Shown: piece after piece, positions 16,385 to 25,407 of the stretch
Layout of the letters: each line of letters starts with the position of its first letter
Position numbering within the stretch: position 1 is the first letter of the stretch
Assembly: GCF_900091955.1 (NCBI RefSeq)
Contig: NZ_FMDF01000101.1
Coordinates: forward strand, 1-64,000
DNA from: Streptomyces sp. Ncost-T10-10d
GTDB taxonomy: Bacteria > Actinomycetota > Actinomycetes > Streptomycetales > Streptomycetaceae
Reading direction: 5' to 3'
DNA length: 64,000 bases
Translations under genes and position numbers: made by a program
The notes under the pieces: model-generated
What the model saw: only the letters and a program-made list of their open reading frames with translations
The model's database searches: none
Told to the model about the DNA's origin: nothing

Positions 16385-17581
16385 TCAATCGCCGGCCGGG
16401 CGCGTACTCCGGTACGGGAGCACGCAGACGGCCACCGGGGCGGGGAAGGCGTCACCGGTGCGGGTCAGGCCGCCGCTGCGGGCGTCGACCCGGAACACCG
16501 TCACCGTGCTCGACCTCTGGTTCGCCGCGAAGAGCAGCTTCCCGTCCGGCGAGAAGGCGATCTGCCGGGGGAAGTCGCCGCCGACGGGCACCGTGTCGAG
16601 CAGCCGCAGCACGGCGCCGTCGTCCTCGACGGCGTATCGCGTCAGGCTGTTGTGGCCCCGGTTGGCGAGGTAGGCGAACCGGCCGTCGCCGGTGACCAGG
16701 AACTGCGCGGGATAGCTGGTACCGGCGCCGGTCCCGGTGGACTGCGGGGCGCCCGGGGACAGGATGCCGGTGGTCGGGTCGTAACCGCAGACGACCGCGG
16801 TGTTGTCGACCTCGCAGGCCAGGTAGGCGAAGCGGCCGCCCGGGTGAAACGTGATGTGCCGCGGTCCGGCCCCGGGGCGCAGGGCCGCACAGGAGACCTG
16901 GTCCAGCCGGCCGCGGTACTCGTCGAGCCGGTACGTGTACACGGAGTCGTTGCCCAGGTCCACGGCCAGGATGTGGTCGCCGTCCGGGGTGGTGACGATC
17001 TGGTGGGCGTGCGGCCCGTCCTGGCCGGGGCCGGGGGGCGGCGCGGTGTGGGCGACCAGGTCCGTGCGCTCCCCCAGCGAGCCGTCGCCCCGGATGGGGT
17101 GCACCACGACGCTGCCGGAGGTGTAGTTCGCGGTGAGCAGCCACCTTCCCGTGGGATGGACGGAGAGATGGGTGGGCCCCGCCCCGCCGGTGCTGCGGGT
17201 TCCCAGCACCCCGTGGCCGCCGTCCGGTGACAGTGCGACGGCCGTCACCCCGCCCCGGTCCTGCTCGTCGACTGCGTAGACGGTGGCGCCGGAGGGGTGC
17301 AGGGCCAGGTACGAGGGGTTGTCGACGCCGGTGATCGCGGGGCCGGCCGAGATCGCCGCGGTGACGGCGTCGTACGAGGCCGTGCCGATTCCCTTACCGC
17401 CGCCCTCGGCCGAGGTGTACGTACCGAGCAGCAGCCGCCGGGTGGTGCGCGGGCGCGAACCGACCACCGGTGCGGAGTCCGGCGCGGGCCGGGGAGAGCC
17501 GGGCAGCGCGGGGGCCACGGTCAGGGCGGCGCCGGCGAACAGGGCTCCGAGGACGGCGCGCCGGCCGGTGGCGTGGTTCAT
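16385..17581 (-). CDS. Secreted lactonase-family beta-propeller (6-phosphogluconolactonase-like)
   Basis: A 398-residue protein with a Tat-like leader (GRRAVLGALFAGAALTVAPALPG) and a seven-bladed propeller of the YbhE/Pgl lactonase family. Repeated blades are visible as PSYLALHPSGATVYAVDE, PTHLSVHPTGRWLLTANY, GPHAHQIVTTPDGDHILAVD and RQIAFSPDGKLLFAANQ. In E. coli the family hydrolyses 6-phosphogluconolactone in the cytosol; the export signal here suggests an extracellular lactone substrate instead. ATG 17581 is chosen because upstream residues do not resemble a signal peptide. It is divergent from hyi. Confidence 0.88.
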   Translation of the reverse strand: MNHATGRRAVLGALFAGAALTVAPALPGSPRPAPDSAPVVGSRPRTTRRLLLGTYTSAEGGGKGIGTASYDAVTAAISAGPAITGVDNPSYLALHPSGATVYAVDEQDRGGVTAVALSPDGGHGVLGTRSTGGAGPTHLSVHPTGRWLLTANYTSGSVVVHPIRGDGSLGERTDLVAHTAPPPGPGQDGPHAHQIVTTPDGDHILAVDLGNDSVYTYRLDEYRGRLDQVSCAALRPGAGPRHITFHPGGRFAYLACEVDNTAVVCGYDPTTGILSPGAPQSTGTGAGTSYPAQFLVTGDGRFAYLANRGHNSLTRYAVEDDGAVLRLLDTVPVGGDFPRQIAFSPDGKLLFAANQRSSTVTVFRVDARSGGLTRTGDAFPAPVAVCVLPYRSTRPAGD

Positions 17582-17723
17582 GCGAGGCACCTCGTGTGGG
17601 GGTCGGCTGCATCGGATGCACCAGCCACCCTGACCCGCCCCGCACCCCCTCGGCAAGCGGCGCAATTCCGGTTGCACCTTGCACAACCCGCACGAAGGCA
17701 CCGGCCGAATTCCGGGCACCCCC

Positions 17724-17787
17724 TTGACAGCTCTCCCAGCTCCGGGCAATCTTCCGTTACGTAGAAAGAAACTTCCGCAATACGGAA
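17724..17787 (+). promoter_or_regulatory. hyi-glxR promoter with two 15-bp inverted-repeat boxes
   Basis: A -35 TTGACA (17724-17729) and -10-like CAATCT (17747-17752) are 17 bp apart. Box 1, TTCCGTTACGTAGAA (17752-17766), lies at the predicted start site. Box 2, TTCCGCAATACGGAA (17773-17787), is a near-perfect palindrome. Their centres are 21 bp apart, two helical turns. The gcl promoter has the same layout. In S. coelicolor the IclR-type AllR is known to repress gcl/hyi/glxR; these are its likely sites. Confidence 0.75.
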
Positions 17788-17804
17788 GGAGCGCCGCAAC
17801 CCTC

Positions 17805-18644
17805 ATGGGCTACCCGGACCAGCGCTTCGATGTGAACCTTTCGATCCTCTTCACGGAACTCCCGCTCCTGGAGCGTCCCGCGGCCGCCGCCGCGGCCGGC
17901 TTCACCGCGGTCGAGCTGTGGTGGCCATGGATCGAGACCCCCACCCCGCCGCAGGCCGAGCTCGACGCCCTCAAGAAGGCGCTCGACGACGCAGGCACCC
18001 AGTTGGTGGGGCTGAACTTCTACGCCGGACAGCTGCCCGGCCCCGACCGCGGCGCCCTCTCCGTGCCCGGCCCGGAGTCGGACCGCTTCCGCGCCAATAT
18101 CGAGGTGGTGGCCGGCTTCGCCGCCTCGGTCGGCTGCAAGGCGCTCAACGCGCTCTACGGCAACCGCGTCGACGGTGTGGACCCGACCGTGCAGGACGAA
18201 CTCGCTCTGGAGAATCTGGTCGTCGCCGCCCGTGCGGCCGACCGGATCGGGGCGGTCCTGCTGATCGAGACCCTCAACAAGCCGGAATCGCCGCGCTATC
18301 CCCTGGTGAGCGCACCGGCCGGGGTGGAGATCGTCGACAAGGTCAACGCGGCGACGGGGCTCGGGAACGCGAAGTTCCTGCTGGACCTGTACCACCTCTC
18401 GATGAACGGCGAGGACCTCGGCCAGGTCATCACGGCGTACGCCGGCAGGACCGGCCACGTCCAGATCGCCGACAACCCGGGGCGCGGCGCACCCGGCACC
18501 GGCTCGCTCCCGCTGGAGCAGCTCCTCGACGAGCTGACGATGGCCGGTTACGACGGCTGGGTCGGCCTGGAGTACAAGCCGGGCGACCGGCCGAGCGCCG
18601 AGGCCTTCGAGTGGCTCCCGGCCACCGCGCGGGCCGCCCGCTGA
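17805..18644 (+). CDS. hyi: Hydroxypyruvate isomerase
   Basis: A 279-residue TIM-barrel (AP-endonuclease/xylose-isomerase-like family) that converts hydroxypyruvate to tartronate semialdehyde. The typical start FDVNLSILFTELPLLERPAAAAAAGFTAVELWWPW is present, together with LIETLNKPESPRYPLVS, a FLLDLYHLSMNGEDL strand and HVQIADNPGRGAPGTG; the conserved metal-binding Glu, Asp, His and Glu (LEYKPG) are visible. It precedes glxR by 47 bp and is probably co-transcribed. The ATG sits downstream of two operator boxes. Confidence 0.94.
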   Translation: MGYPDQRFDVNLSILFTELPLLERPAAAAAAGFTAVELWWPWIETPTPPQAELDALKKALDDAGTQLVGLNFYAGQLPGPDRGALSVPGPESDRFRANIEVVAGFAASVGCKALNALYGNRVDGVDPTVQDELALENLVVAARAADRIGAVLLIETLNKPESPRYPLVSAPAGVEIVDKVNAATGLGNAKFLLDLYHLSMNGEDLGQVITAYAGRTGHVQIADNPGRGAPGTGSLPLEQLLDELTMAGYDGWVGLEYKPGDRPSAEAFEWLPATARAAR

Positions 18645-18691
18645 GGGCGGCGAACTCCCCCTCGTACACACGCTTATCGGAAGGCACCCTC

Positions 18692-19591
18692 ATGAGCAAC
18701 AACCTCCCCAAGGTTGCATGGATCGGACTCGGCATCATGGGCTCCCCCATGTCCGAGAACCTGATCAAGGCCGGGTACGACGTCACCGGTCACACCCTGG
18801 AGCAGGAGAAGATCGACCGGCTGGTCGCGGCCGGCGGCGCGGGCGCGGGCTCGATCGCCGAGGCGGTCCGGGACGCCGATGTCGTCATCACGATGGTGCC
18901 CGCCTCCCCGCAGGTCGAGGCCATCGCGTACGGCCCCGACGGCATCCTGGAGAACGCGAAGCGCGGCGCGCTGCTGATCGACATGTCATCGATCACCCCG
19001 CAGACCTCGGTGGACCTCGCGAAGAACGCGAAAGAGAAAGGCATCCGGGTGCTGGACGCCCCGGTGTCCGGCGGCGAGGCCGGTGCGATCGAGGCCGTTC
19101 TGTCGATCATGGTCGGCGGCGAGCAGCCCGACTTCGACGTGGCGCAGCCGATCCTCCGGGCGCTCGGCAGGACCATCGTGCTGTGCGGTCCGCACGGCTC
19201 CGGTCAGACGGTGAAGGCCGCCAACCAGCTGATCGTCGCGGTCAACATCCAGGCGTGCGCCGAAGCGGTCGTCTTCCTGGAGAAGTCCGGGGTCGACCTC
19301 GGCGCCGCGCTCGACGTGCTGAACGGCGGACTGGCCGGCTCGACCGTGCTGACCCGCAAGAAGGACAACTTCTTGAAGCGGGACTTCGCGCCGGGCTTCC
19401 GAATCGATCTGCACCACAAGGACATGGGCATCGTCACCGACGCCGCCCGCAATGTCGGTGCGGCGCTGCCCGTCGGCGCCGTGGTCGCGCAACTCGTCGC
19501 CTCGTTGCGCGCACAGGGCGACGGCGGACTGGACCACTCGGCACTCCTGCGCTCGGTCGAGCGCCTGTCGGGGCAGCCCGCCCGGGCCTGA
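18692..19591 (+). CDS. glxR: Tartronate semialdehyde reductase (2-hydroxy-3-oxopropionate reductase)
   Basis: A 299-residue beta-hydroxyacid dehydrogenase that reduces tartronate semialdehyde to glycerate with NAD(P)H. The Rossmann motif WIGLGIMGSPMSENLIKAGY opens the protein. Family signatures follow: DAPVSGGEAGAIEAVLSIMVGG and the catalytic Lys helix GSGQTVKAANQLIVAVNIQACAEA. It takes the product of Gcl and of Hyi. The gene follows hyi by 47 bp with a GGAAGG site, and the catalase lies 224 bp further on with its own promoter. Confidence 0.95.
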   Translation: MSNNLPKVAWIGLGIMGSPMSENLIKAGYDVTGHTLEQEKIDRLVAAGGAGAGSIAEAVRDADVVITMVPASPQVEAIAYGPDGILENAKRGALLIDMSSITPQTSVDLAKNAKEKGIRVLDAPVSGGEAGAIEAVLSIMVGGEQPDFDVAQPILRALGRTIVLCGPHGSGQTVKAANQLIVAVNIQACAEAVVFLEKSGVDLGAALDVLNGGLAGSTVLTRKKDNFLKRDFAPGFRIDLHHKDMGIVTDAARNVGAALPVGAVVAQLVASLRAQGDGGLDHSALLRSVERLSGQPARA

Positions 19592-19712
19592 CCCGTCCGG
19601 GCCTGACCGGTCCGGCCCGGATCGGCAACCCAGAGACTTCCGGACGGCGTCGGCGCTGACACCTGTCCTGTCGCGCCCAGGCGTCGGCGCCGTCCGGAAC
19701 ACCAGACTCCAA

Positions 19713-19756
19713 ATTTCAACAAACTGTTGACGTCTGGTTCGGGGCGTATTTACGCT
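19713..19756 (+). promoter_or_regulatory. Catalase promoter with overlapping operator
   Basis: The element ATTTCAACAAACTGTTGAC (19713-19731) runs into the -35 TTGACG (19727-19732), with an 18-bp spacer to TACGCT (19751-19756). It differs by one base from the ureide-operon operator on the opposite strand at 15556-15574. This suggests that uricase and catalase genes respond to the same regulator. Confidence 0.75.
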
Positions 19757-19815
19757 CCTGGAGCCTCAAGCCGTCGCAGTTCAGCAGCTCCCGTACGGAA
19801 GGTCGCCCCGACACC

Positions 19816-21273
19816 ATGACGCAGCGTGTGCTTACGACCGAGTCAGGCGCCCCGGTCGCCGACAACCAGAACTCCGCCACCGCCGGCGTCGGTGGCCCGA
19901 TCCTCCTCCAGGACCAGCACCTGCTGGAGAAGCTGGCCCGCTTCAACCGGGAGCGCATACCGGAGCGCGTGGTCCACGCCCGCGGCTCCGGCGCGTACGG
20001 CTACTTCGAGGTGACCGACGACGTCACCGGCTTCACCCGCGCCGACTTTCTCTCCGCGGTCGGCAAGCGCACGGAGACGTTCATCCGCTTCTCCACCGTG
20101 GCCGACTCGCTCGGCGGCGCCGACGCCGTACGCGACCCGCGCGGCTTCGCCCTCAAGTTCTATACGGACGAGGGCAATTACGACCTCGTCGGCAACAACA
20201 CTCCAGTGTTCTTCATCAAGGACCCGATCAAGTTCCCCGACTTCATCCACTCGCAGAAGCGCGACCCGTTCACGGGCCGTCAGGAGCCGGACAACGTGTG
20301 GGACTTCTGGGCCCACGCACCCGAGGCCACCCACCAGGTCACCTGGCTGATGGGTGACCGCGGCATCCCCGCCTCGTACCGCCACATGAACGGCTACGGC
20401 TCGCACACGTACCAGTGGACGAACGCCGAGGGCGAGGCCTTCTTCGTCAAGTACCACTTCAAGACGAACCAGGGTGTGCGCTCCCTCTCCAGCGAGCAGG
20501 CCGCCGAACTCGCGGGCAGGGACGGCAACTCGCACCAGACGGACCTGCTGCAGGCCATCGAGCGCGGGGTGCACCCGTCCTGGACGCTGTACGTGCAGGT
20601 CATGCCGGCCGGCGAGGCCGCTGGGTACCGCTTCAACCCGTTCGACCTGACCAAGGTGTGGCCGCACAGCGACTACCCACTGCAGCGGGTGGGCCGGCTG
20701 GTCCTCGACCGCAACCCGGACAATGTGTTCGCCGAGGTCGAGCAGGCCGCGTTCTCCCCGAACAACTTCGTGCCCGGCATCGGTCCGTCCCCGGACAAGA
20801 TGCTCCAGGGCCGGCTTTTCGCCTACGCGGACGCGCACCGCTACCGGCTGGGCGTCAACCACACCCAGCTCCCCGTGAACGCGCCGCGCACCGCCGTCGT
20901 CGACAACTACGGCCGCGACGGACTGCACGCCACGCGCAACGGTGCGCGCCACGACAAGAACTACGAGCCCAACTCGTACGCGGGCCCTGCCCAGACCGGC
21001 GCCGCACTCTCCGCCCCGCTCGCGATCCACGGCTGGACCGGCACCCACGAGGCGCCCGCCCACACCAAGGACGACGACTACTTCCAGGCGGGCGAGCTGT
21101 ACCGGCTGATGTCCGAGGACGAGAAGGACCGCCTGGTCGCCAACATCGCCGGAGGCATCTCCCAGGTCACCCGCGACGACGTGATCGAGAAGAACCTCGC
21201 CCACTTCCACGCCGCCGATGCCGACTACGGCAAGCGCGTGGAGGAGGCCGTCCGCGCACTGCGCGAGGACTGA
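19816..21273 (+). CDS. katA: Haem catalase, small-subunit type
   Basis: A 485-residue monofunctional catalase. The distal His lies in [16 protein letters not shown], the active-site Asn in [16 protein letters not shown], and the proximal Tyr/Arg region in [18 protein letters not shown]. Length fits the small-subunit clade. It lies between the glyoxylate genes and shares a promoter element with the uricase operon, so the main role is probably removal of peroxide from urate oxidation. It is convergent with gcl, separated by a long hairpin. Confidence 0.96.
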   Translation: MTQRVLTTESGAPVADNQNSATAGVGGPILLQDQHLLEKLARFNRERIPERVVHARGSGAYGYFEVTDDVTGFTRADFLSAVGKRTETFIRFSTVADSLGGADAVRDPRGFALKFYTDEGNYDLVGNNTPVFFIKDPIKFPDFIHSQKRDPFTGRQEPDNVWDFWAHAPEATHQVTWLMGDRGIPASYRHMNGYGSHTYQWTNAEGEAFFVKYHFKTNQGVRSLSSEQAAELAGRDGNSHQTDLLQAIERGVHPSWTLYVQVMPAGEAAGYRFNPFDLTKVWPHSDYPLQRVGRLVLDRNPDNVFAEVEQAAFSPNNFVPGIGPSPDKMLQGRLFAYADAHRYRLGVNHTQLPVNAPRTAVVDNYGRDGLHATRNGARHDKNYEPNSYAGPAQTGAALSAPLAIHGWTGTHEAPAHTKDDDYFQAGELYRLMSEDEKDRLVANIAGGISQVTRDDVIEKNLAHFHAADADYGKRVEEAVRALRED

Positions 21274-21590
21274 GCCTCCCGCTGAACCCTGCTCGCGACG
21301 TGTACCCGGATGAGGGGTGTCACGCGGCGCGGGCAGGACGAGGTCGCGGCGGCTGTGCGACGCCAGTGCGGTGGCGGGGGCCCGGGGAGTCCCGTCTCCT
21401 GACCTGAAGGAGATGGGGGCTTCGGGCCCGATCGCCGCCGCCGCGACCCCTGTTCTGCTTCACCCGTGCCAGGGCGCGGAGTACGGATACGGTCCCGTGC
21501 TCCGCGCCCTTCTCGGCGTTTCCGGCTGCGCCCGGGGCCGGTCCCCGCCGCGGGGGTTCCGTCCTCACCCGCCTGACGGTCCGGAGACAG
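21274..21590. other. Gene-free stretch between catalase and terminator
   Basis: About 317 bp without a supported gene. The sequence is GC-rich with several short imperfect palindromes (for example around 21385-21420, GTCTCCTGACCTGAAGGAGA). No promoter, start site or conserved protein is recognised. It is probably the catalase 3' untranslated region. Confidence 0.5.
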
Positions 21591-21639
21591 CCCGTGGCCC
21601 CCGCCCCCGGCTGTCAGAGGCGGGGGCGGGGGCCACGGG
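21591..21639. terminator. Long bidirectional hairpin between catalase and gcl
   Basis: A perfect 19-bp stem (21591-21609 with 21621-21639) around an 11-nt loop. It lies 16 bp beyond the gcl stop on the minus strand and 318 bp after the catalase stop, so it can end transcription from both sides. Confidence 0.9.
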
Positions 21640-21654
21640 CGGGCCGGCCGGTCG

Positions 21655-23439
21655 TCAGGACATGGTGAGCGGGCGGATCGCGGTCGGTGCATGGGACGGG
21701 TCCGTCGCGATGTCCTCGAACTCGTTGACGGACGCGATGTCCGTACCGCTCATCGCAATGTTCGTCACGCGCTCCAGGATCGCCTCGACCACCACCGGGA
21801 CCCGGAACTCCGCTGCCAGCTTCTTCGCCTCCTCGAAGGCCGGCAGCAGCTGTTCCGGCTCGGTGACACGGATCGCCTTGCAGCCCAGGCCCTCGACGAC
21901 CTTGACGTGATCGACGCCGTAGACGCCGATCTCCGGCGAGTTGAGGTTCTCGAACTCCAGGTTGACCTGGAAGTCGATGTCGAAGTTGCGCTGCGCCTGG
22001 CGGATCAGCCCCAGGTAGGAGTTGTTCACCAGGACATGGACGTACGGGATGCGGTGCTGCGCACCGACGGCCAACTCCTCCAGCATGAACTGGAAGTCGT
22101 AGTCGCCGGAGAGGGCGACGACGGAGCCGTCCGGGTCGGCCGTGGCGACACCCAGCGCGGCCGGGATGGTCCAGCCGAGCGGGCCCGCCTGGCCGCAGTT
22201 GATCCAGTGGCGTGGCCGGTAGACATGCAGCATCTGCGCACCGGCGATCTGGGAGAGGCCGATCGTGGTGACGTACCGGGTCTCGGGGCCGAAGGCCCGG
22301 TTCATCTCCTCGTACACCCGCTGCGGCTTCAGCGGCACGTTGTCGAAGTGCGTACGGCGCTGCAGCGTGGCCCGGCGTTCCTGGGTGGACGCGGCCCACT
22401 CCGAGCGGTCCTTGAGGGTTCCGGCCGCCTTCAGCTCGCGCGCCACCTCGACGAACAGTTCCAGCGCGGCCTTGGCGTCGGAGGCGATGCCGAGGTCGGG
22501 GGCGAAGATCTTGCCGAGCTGGGTGGGCTCGATGTCCACGTGGACGAAGGTGCGGCCCCGGGTGTAGACGTCCAGCTTGCCGGTGTGGCGATTGGCCCAG
22601 CGGTTGCCGATGCCGAGGACGAAGTCTGACTCCAGGAAGTTCGCGTTGCCATAGCGATGCGAGGTCTGCAGACCGACCATGCCCGCGTTCAGCGCGTGGT
22701 CGTCGGCGATGATGCCCCAGCCCATCAGGGTCGGGACGACCGGGACCCCTGTCAACTCGGCGAATTCCACCATGAGTTCGGACGCATCAGCGTTGATGAC
22801 GCCGCCGCCCGCGACGAGCAGCGGGCGATCGGAGCCGTTCAGCATCTCCAGGGCTCGCTCGATCTGCTTGCGGGTCGCGGCGGGCTTGTGCACCGGCAGC
22901 GGCTCGTACAGGTCCGGATCGAACTCGATCTCGGTGAGCTGGACATCGATGGGCAGGTCGATGAGGACCGGGCCGGGGCGGCCCGTGCGCATCAGGTGGA
23001 AGGCCTGCTGGAAGACACCCGGGACCTGGGCGGCTTCCAGGACGGTCGTCGCGGCCTTGGTGACGGGCGCCGCGATCGAGGCGATGTCGACCGCCTGGAA
23101 GTCCTCCTTGTGGAGCACGGCGGTCGGGGCCTGCCCGGTGATGCAGAGGATCGGGACGGAGTCGGCGATGGCGGAGTAGAGGCCGGTGATCATGTCGGTG
23201 CCGGCCGGTCCCGACGTACCGATGCAGACGCCGATGTTGCCCGGGCGCGCCCGGGTGTAGCCCTCCGCCATGTGGGAGGCGCCCTCGACGTGACGGGCGA
23301 GCGTGTGACGAATCCCGCCGGAGGCCTTGAGGGCCGCGTAGAAGGGGTTGATCGCCGCGCCCGGCACACCGAACGCGTTGCCGACGCCTTCGCGCTTGAG
23401 GATCTCAACTGCCGCTCGGGCAGCGGTCATTCGAGGCAT
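21655..23439 (-). CDS. gcl: Glyoxylate carboligase
   Basis: A 594-residue ThDP enzyme that joins two glyoxylates to tartronate semialdehyde and CO2. The opening [15 protein letters not shown] and [12 protein letters not shown] carry the Val that replaces the usual catalytic Glu in Gcl. The C-terminal ThDP motif is [16 protein letters not shown]...NNSYLG. Length matches E. coli Gcl closely. ATG 23439 follows AGGAG. The gene is convergent with catalase and is transcribed from a promoter with the same operator pair as hyi. Confidence 0.96.
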   Translation of the reverse strand: MPRMTAARAAVEILKREGVGNAFGVPGAAINPFYAALKASGGIRHTLARHVEGASHMAEGYTRARPGNIGVCIGTSGPAGTDMITGLYSAIADSVPILCITGQAPTAVLHKEDFQAVDIASIAAPVTKAATTVLEAAQVPGVFQQAFHLMRTGRPGPVLIDLPIDVQLTEIEFDPDLYEPLPVHKPAATRKQIERALEMLNGSDRPLLVAGGGVINADASELMVEFAELTGVPVVPTLMGWGIIADDHALNAGMVGLQTSHRYGNANFLESDFVLGIGNRWANRHTGKLDVYTRGRTFVHVDIEPTQLGKIFAPDLGIASDAKAALELFVEVARELKAAGTLKDRSEWAASTQERRATLQRRTHFDNVPLKPQRVYEEMNRAFGPETRYVTTIGLSQIAGAQMLHVYRPRHWINCGQAGPLGWTIPAALGVATADPDGSVVALSGDYDFQFMLEELAVGAQHRIPYVHVLVNNSYLGLIRQAQRNFDIDFQVNLEFENLNSPEIGVYGVDHVKVVEGLGCKAIRVTEPEQLLPAFEEAKKLAAEFRVPVVVEAILERVTNIAMSGTDIASVNEFEDIATDPSHAPTAIRPLTMS

Positions 23440-23499
23440 TGAGTGCTCCTGCTCGGACCTGGTGGAGTCGGGCTCTGTCGCGCCACCTGAGAGCACCAA

Positions 23500-23589
23500 T
23501 TCCGCATTGATTCCGCGTTGATTCCACATTGCGGAAACTGGATTCTGTTATACGGAAGTCAATCTAAAGTGCGGCCGGGCGACCGTCAA
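23500..23589 (-). promoter_or_regulatory. gcl promoter with operator array
   Basis: On the minus strand, -35 TTGACG (23584-23589) and -10 TAGATT (23561-23566) are 17 bp apart. Downstream lie TTCTGTTATACGGAA (23543-23557) and TTCCACATTGCGGAA (23522-23536), centres 21 bp apart, the same spacing as at hyi. Extra half-sites TTCCGCA (23500-23506) and TTCCGCG (23511-23517) continue the array. The first box covers the predicted start site. Confidence 0.8.
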
Positions 23590-23777
23590 GAGAGCGGGCG
23601 TGGGGCGGCCGATGCGCGCACCGGTCCACGAAGTACGCCAAGTCACTCCCCAGGACCTCGCTCCTGATGGACCATGGGGATACGGAGTGGAGTCGGCCCG
23701 CATCGGCCGGCACCGGCGCGCCCGGGTGCGCCGGGGTGGCCCGTCGCCGGGGTGCGCGACCGGGCCGGAGGGAGTTC

Positions 23778-24509
23778 ATGGTGGAGTCGGTGCCGGTACG
23801 CTGCCCGGCCTGTCGCCGCGACCACACGTACAGCACGCCGGTCTACAGCTGCCCGTGCGGTGCACCGAGCGCCCCGCCCGTGCTGCGCGGCGCCCCGGTC
23901 GTACCCATCACGCACCGCACCTGGAACGACGACTGGGTGACGGTGCGCTGTCGCACCTGCGGGCGCCACGACCAGTGGCCGCAGCCGGAGCTGTGCTGCC
24001 CGTGCGGGACGGTACTGCGGATACCGGTCCGGCCGGTGACGGAGGCCGACAGCGCCCCCGGCCCCGCCGACGGGGCCCGGCCCGGCCGGCCGTCCCACAT
24101 TCCGCTGCCGCGTACGGCGCCGCCGCCCCGGCCGGCGTTCCAGCCCCTGCCGATCCGTACCGCACCCGATGCGGTCGCGAGCGCCGCCCTGTATCTGAAG
24201 TGGCTGGGCTACCACGATGTCGTACAGCCGGCGGAGCGCTCCCCCGCGCGGATCGATCTGCGGGCCACCGGGCTGATCGCCCAGGTCGACGCAGTCTCCC
24301 GGCCGACCGTCCTGCGCGACGTCGAGTGCCTCTGGCTGAACGCGCTGAGCACATCGGCCACGAGCGTGTTCTTCTCGCTCGCGGGGTACGCACAGGACGC
24401 CGAAGCGCGCGCGGACGGCCTCGGCATGCCGCTCTTCCTCATGGACCGCACGGGAACGCCGCAGCCGGTCAACAGCCCCGCGGACGAGCTGATCAGCACC
24501 GGCGCCTGA
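23778..24509 (+). CDS. Zinc-ribbon protein with restriction-endonuclease-like C-terminal domain
   Basis: A 243-residue protein. The first ~75 residues have paired CPAC...CPCG and CRTCG...CPCG motifs, likely two zinc ribbons. A proline-rich linker follows. The C-terminal ~85 residues (SAALYLKWLGYHDVV...ARIDLRATGLIAQVDA...VFFSLAGYAQDAEARADGLGMPLFLMD) resemble the Mrr-like restriction-endonuclease fold: D then QxK. Here the catalytic Lys is Asp (QVDA), so nuclease activity is doubtful. ATG 23778 follows GGAGGGAG. The family is common in Streptomyces; its role is unknown. Confidence 0.7.
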   Translation: MVESVPVRCPACRRDHTYSTPVYSCPCGAPSAPPVLRGAPVVPITHRTWNDDWVTVRCRTCGRHDQWPQPELCCPCGTVLRIPVRPVTEADSAPGPADGARPGRPSHIPLPRTAPPPRPAFQPLPIRTAPDAVASAALYLKWLGYHDVVQPAERSPARIDLRATGLIAQVDAVSRPTVLRDVECLWLNALSTSATSVFFSLAGYAQDAEARADGLGMPLFLMDRTGTPQPVNSPADELISTGA

Positions 24510-24532
24510 GCCCGGGGCGCCATACTGGCCGT

Positions 24533-25087
24533 ATGCGTATCCGTACCGCCCGCCGCTCCGATCTTCCGCTGCTTCAGGACATCGAGCGCGCCGCCGGCGA
24601 GCCGTTCCGCGCGCTCGGCATGTCCGCCATCGCGGACGACGATCCCCCGCCGCTCGGACTGCTGGACGACTACCGCCGGGCCGGCCGCGCCTGGGTGGCC
24701 GCCGACCCCGACGACCGCCCGGTCGGCTACTTGATCGCCGACCCGGTCGACGGCGCGGCCCACATCGAACAGGTCTCCGTCCATCCGTCCGCCGCTCGAC
24801 GCGGTCTGGGCAGCACGCTCATCGACCACCTCACCGGGTGGGCGCACGAGCGGCAGCTCGGGGCGCTGACGCTGACGACCTTCTCCCACGTCCCATGGAA
24901 CGCGCCGTACTACGCCCGCCTCGGCTTCCGCACGCTGAGCGAGGCCGAACTCACCGACGGGCTGAGGAAGATCAGGGCGGAGGAGGCGGAACACGGCCTG
25001 GACCGCTGGCCGAGGGTCTGCATGCGGCGCGAGATCCCGCCCGCCGGGCACGACCCGCACCTCAGCGGAACCGACCGGCAACAGTGA
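24533..25087 (+). CDS. GNAT N-acetyltransferase
   Basis: A 184-residue acetyltransferase. The acetyl-CoA-binding motif A is HIEQVSVHPSAARRGLGSTLIDHL, with the R-R-G-L-G signature, followed by LTLTTFSHVPWNAPYYARLGFRTL. The WNAPYYARLGF form is typical of RimI/acetyltransferase-1 family members acting on small amines. It lies 23 bp after the zinc-ribbon gene. Substrate not inferable. Confidence 0.9.
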   Translation: MRIRTARRSDLPLLQDIERAAGEPFRALGMSAIADDDPPPLGLLDDYRRAGRAWVAADPDDRPVGYLIADPVDGAAHIEQVSVHPSAARRGLGSTLIDHLTGWAHERQLGALTLTTFSHVPWNAPYYARLGFRTLSEAELTDGLRKIRAEEAEHGLDRWPRVCMRREIPPAGHDPHLSGTDRQQ

Positions 25088-25163
25088 GTGCAATCGGTCA
25101 CGTTCGGGCCGAGGGCCACAAATGTTCGGCCGGTTGTCGGTGTCGGGCCTTAAGGTAGGGAAC

Positions 25164-25385
25164 ATGGCTTTAACTCCACGGCACACACCACCTGTCGACC
25201 CGCCGCGCACGACCCGGCCGACGTCCCCGTCCGCCGCCGAGGCGAACGAGGCGATACGCGCTTTGGTCGACGCGCGCGCCGGACAGGAGTGGTCCTCCGT
25301 GGAGTCCGCCGCCTACGAAGTGCTGCTGATCGAATGGGCGGCCGCGACCCGGGGCGTTGCCGGCGACATCATCGAGGCCGCCTGA
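25164..25385 (+). CDS. Small hypothetical protein
   Basis: A 73-residue protein: a disordered Pro/Thr-rich N-terminus (TPRHTPPVDPPRTTRPTSPSAAEAN) and a helical C-terminus (EAIRALVDARAGQEWSSVESAAYEVLLIEWAAA). No family recognised. ATG 25164 follows GGTAGGG. It ends 22 bp from the convergent acyl-CoA synthetase gene, with no clear terminator between them. Confidence 0.65.
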   Translation: MALTPRHTPPVDPPRTTRPTSPSAAEANEAIRALVDARAGQEWSSVESAAYEVLLIEWAAATRGVAGDIIEAA

Positions 25386-25407
25386 CAACGCCCGGGGCGA
25401 TCCGGTC

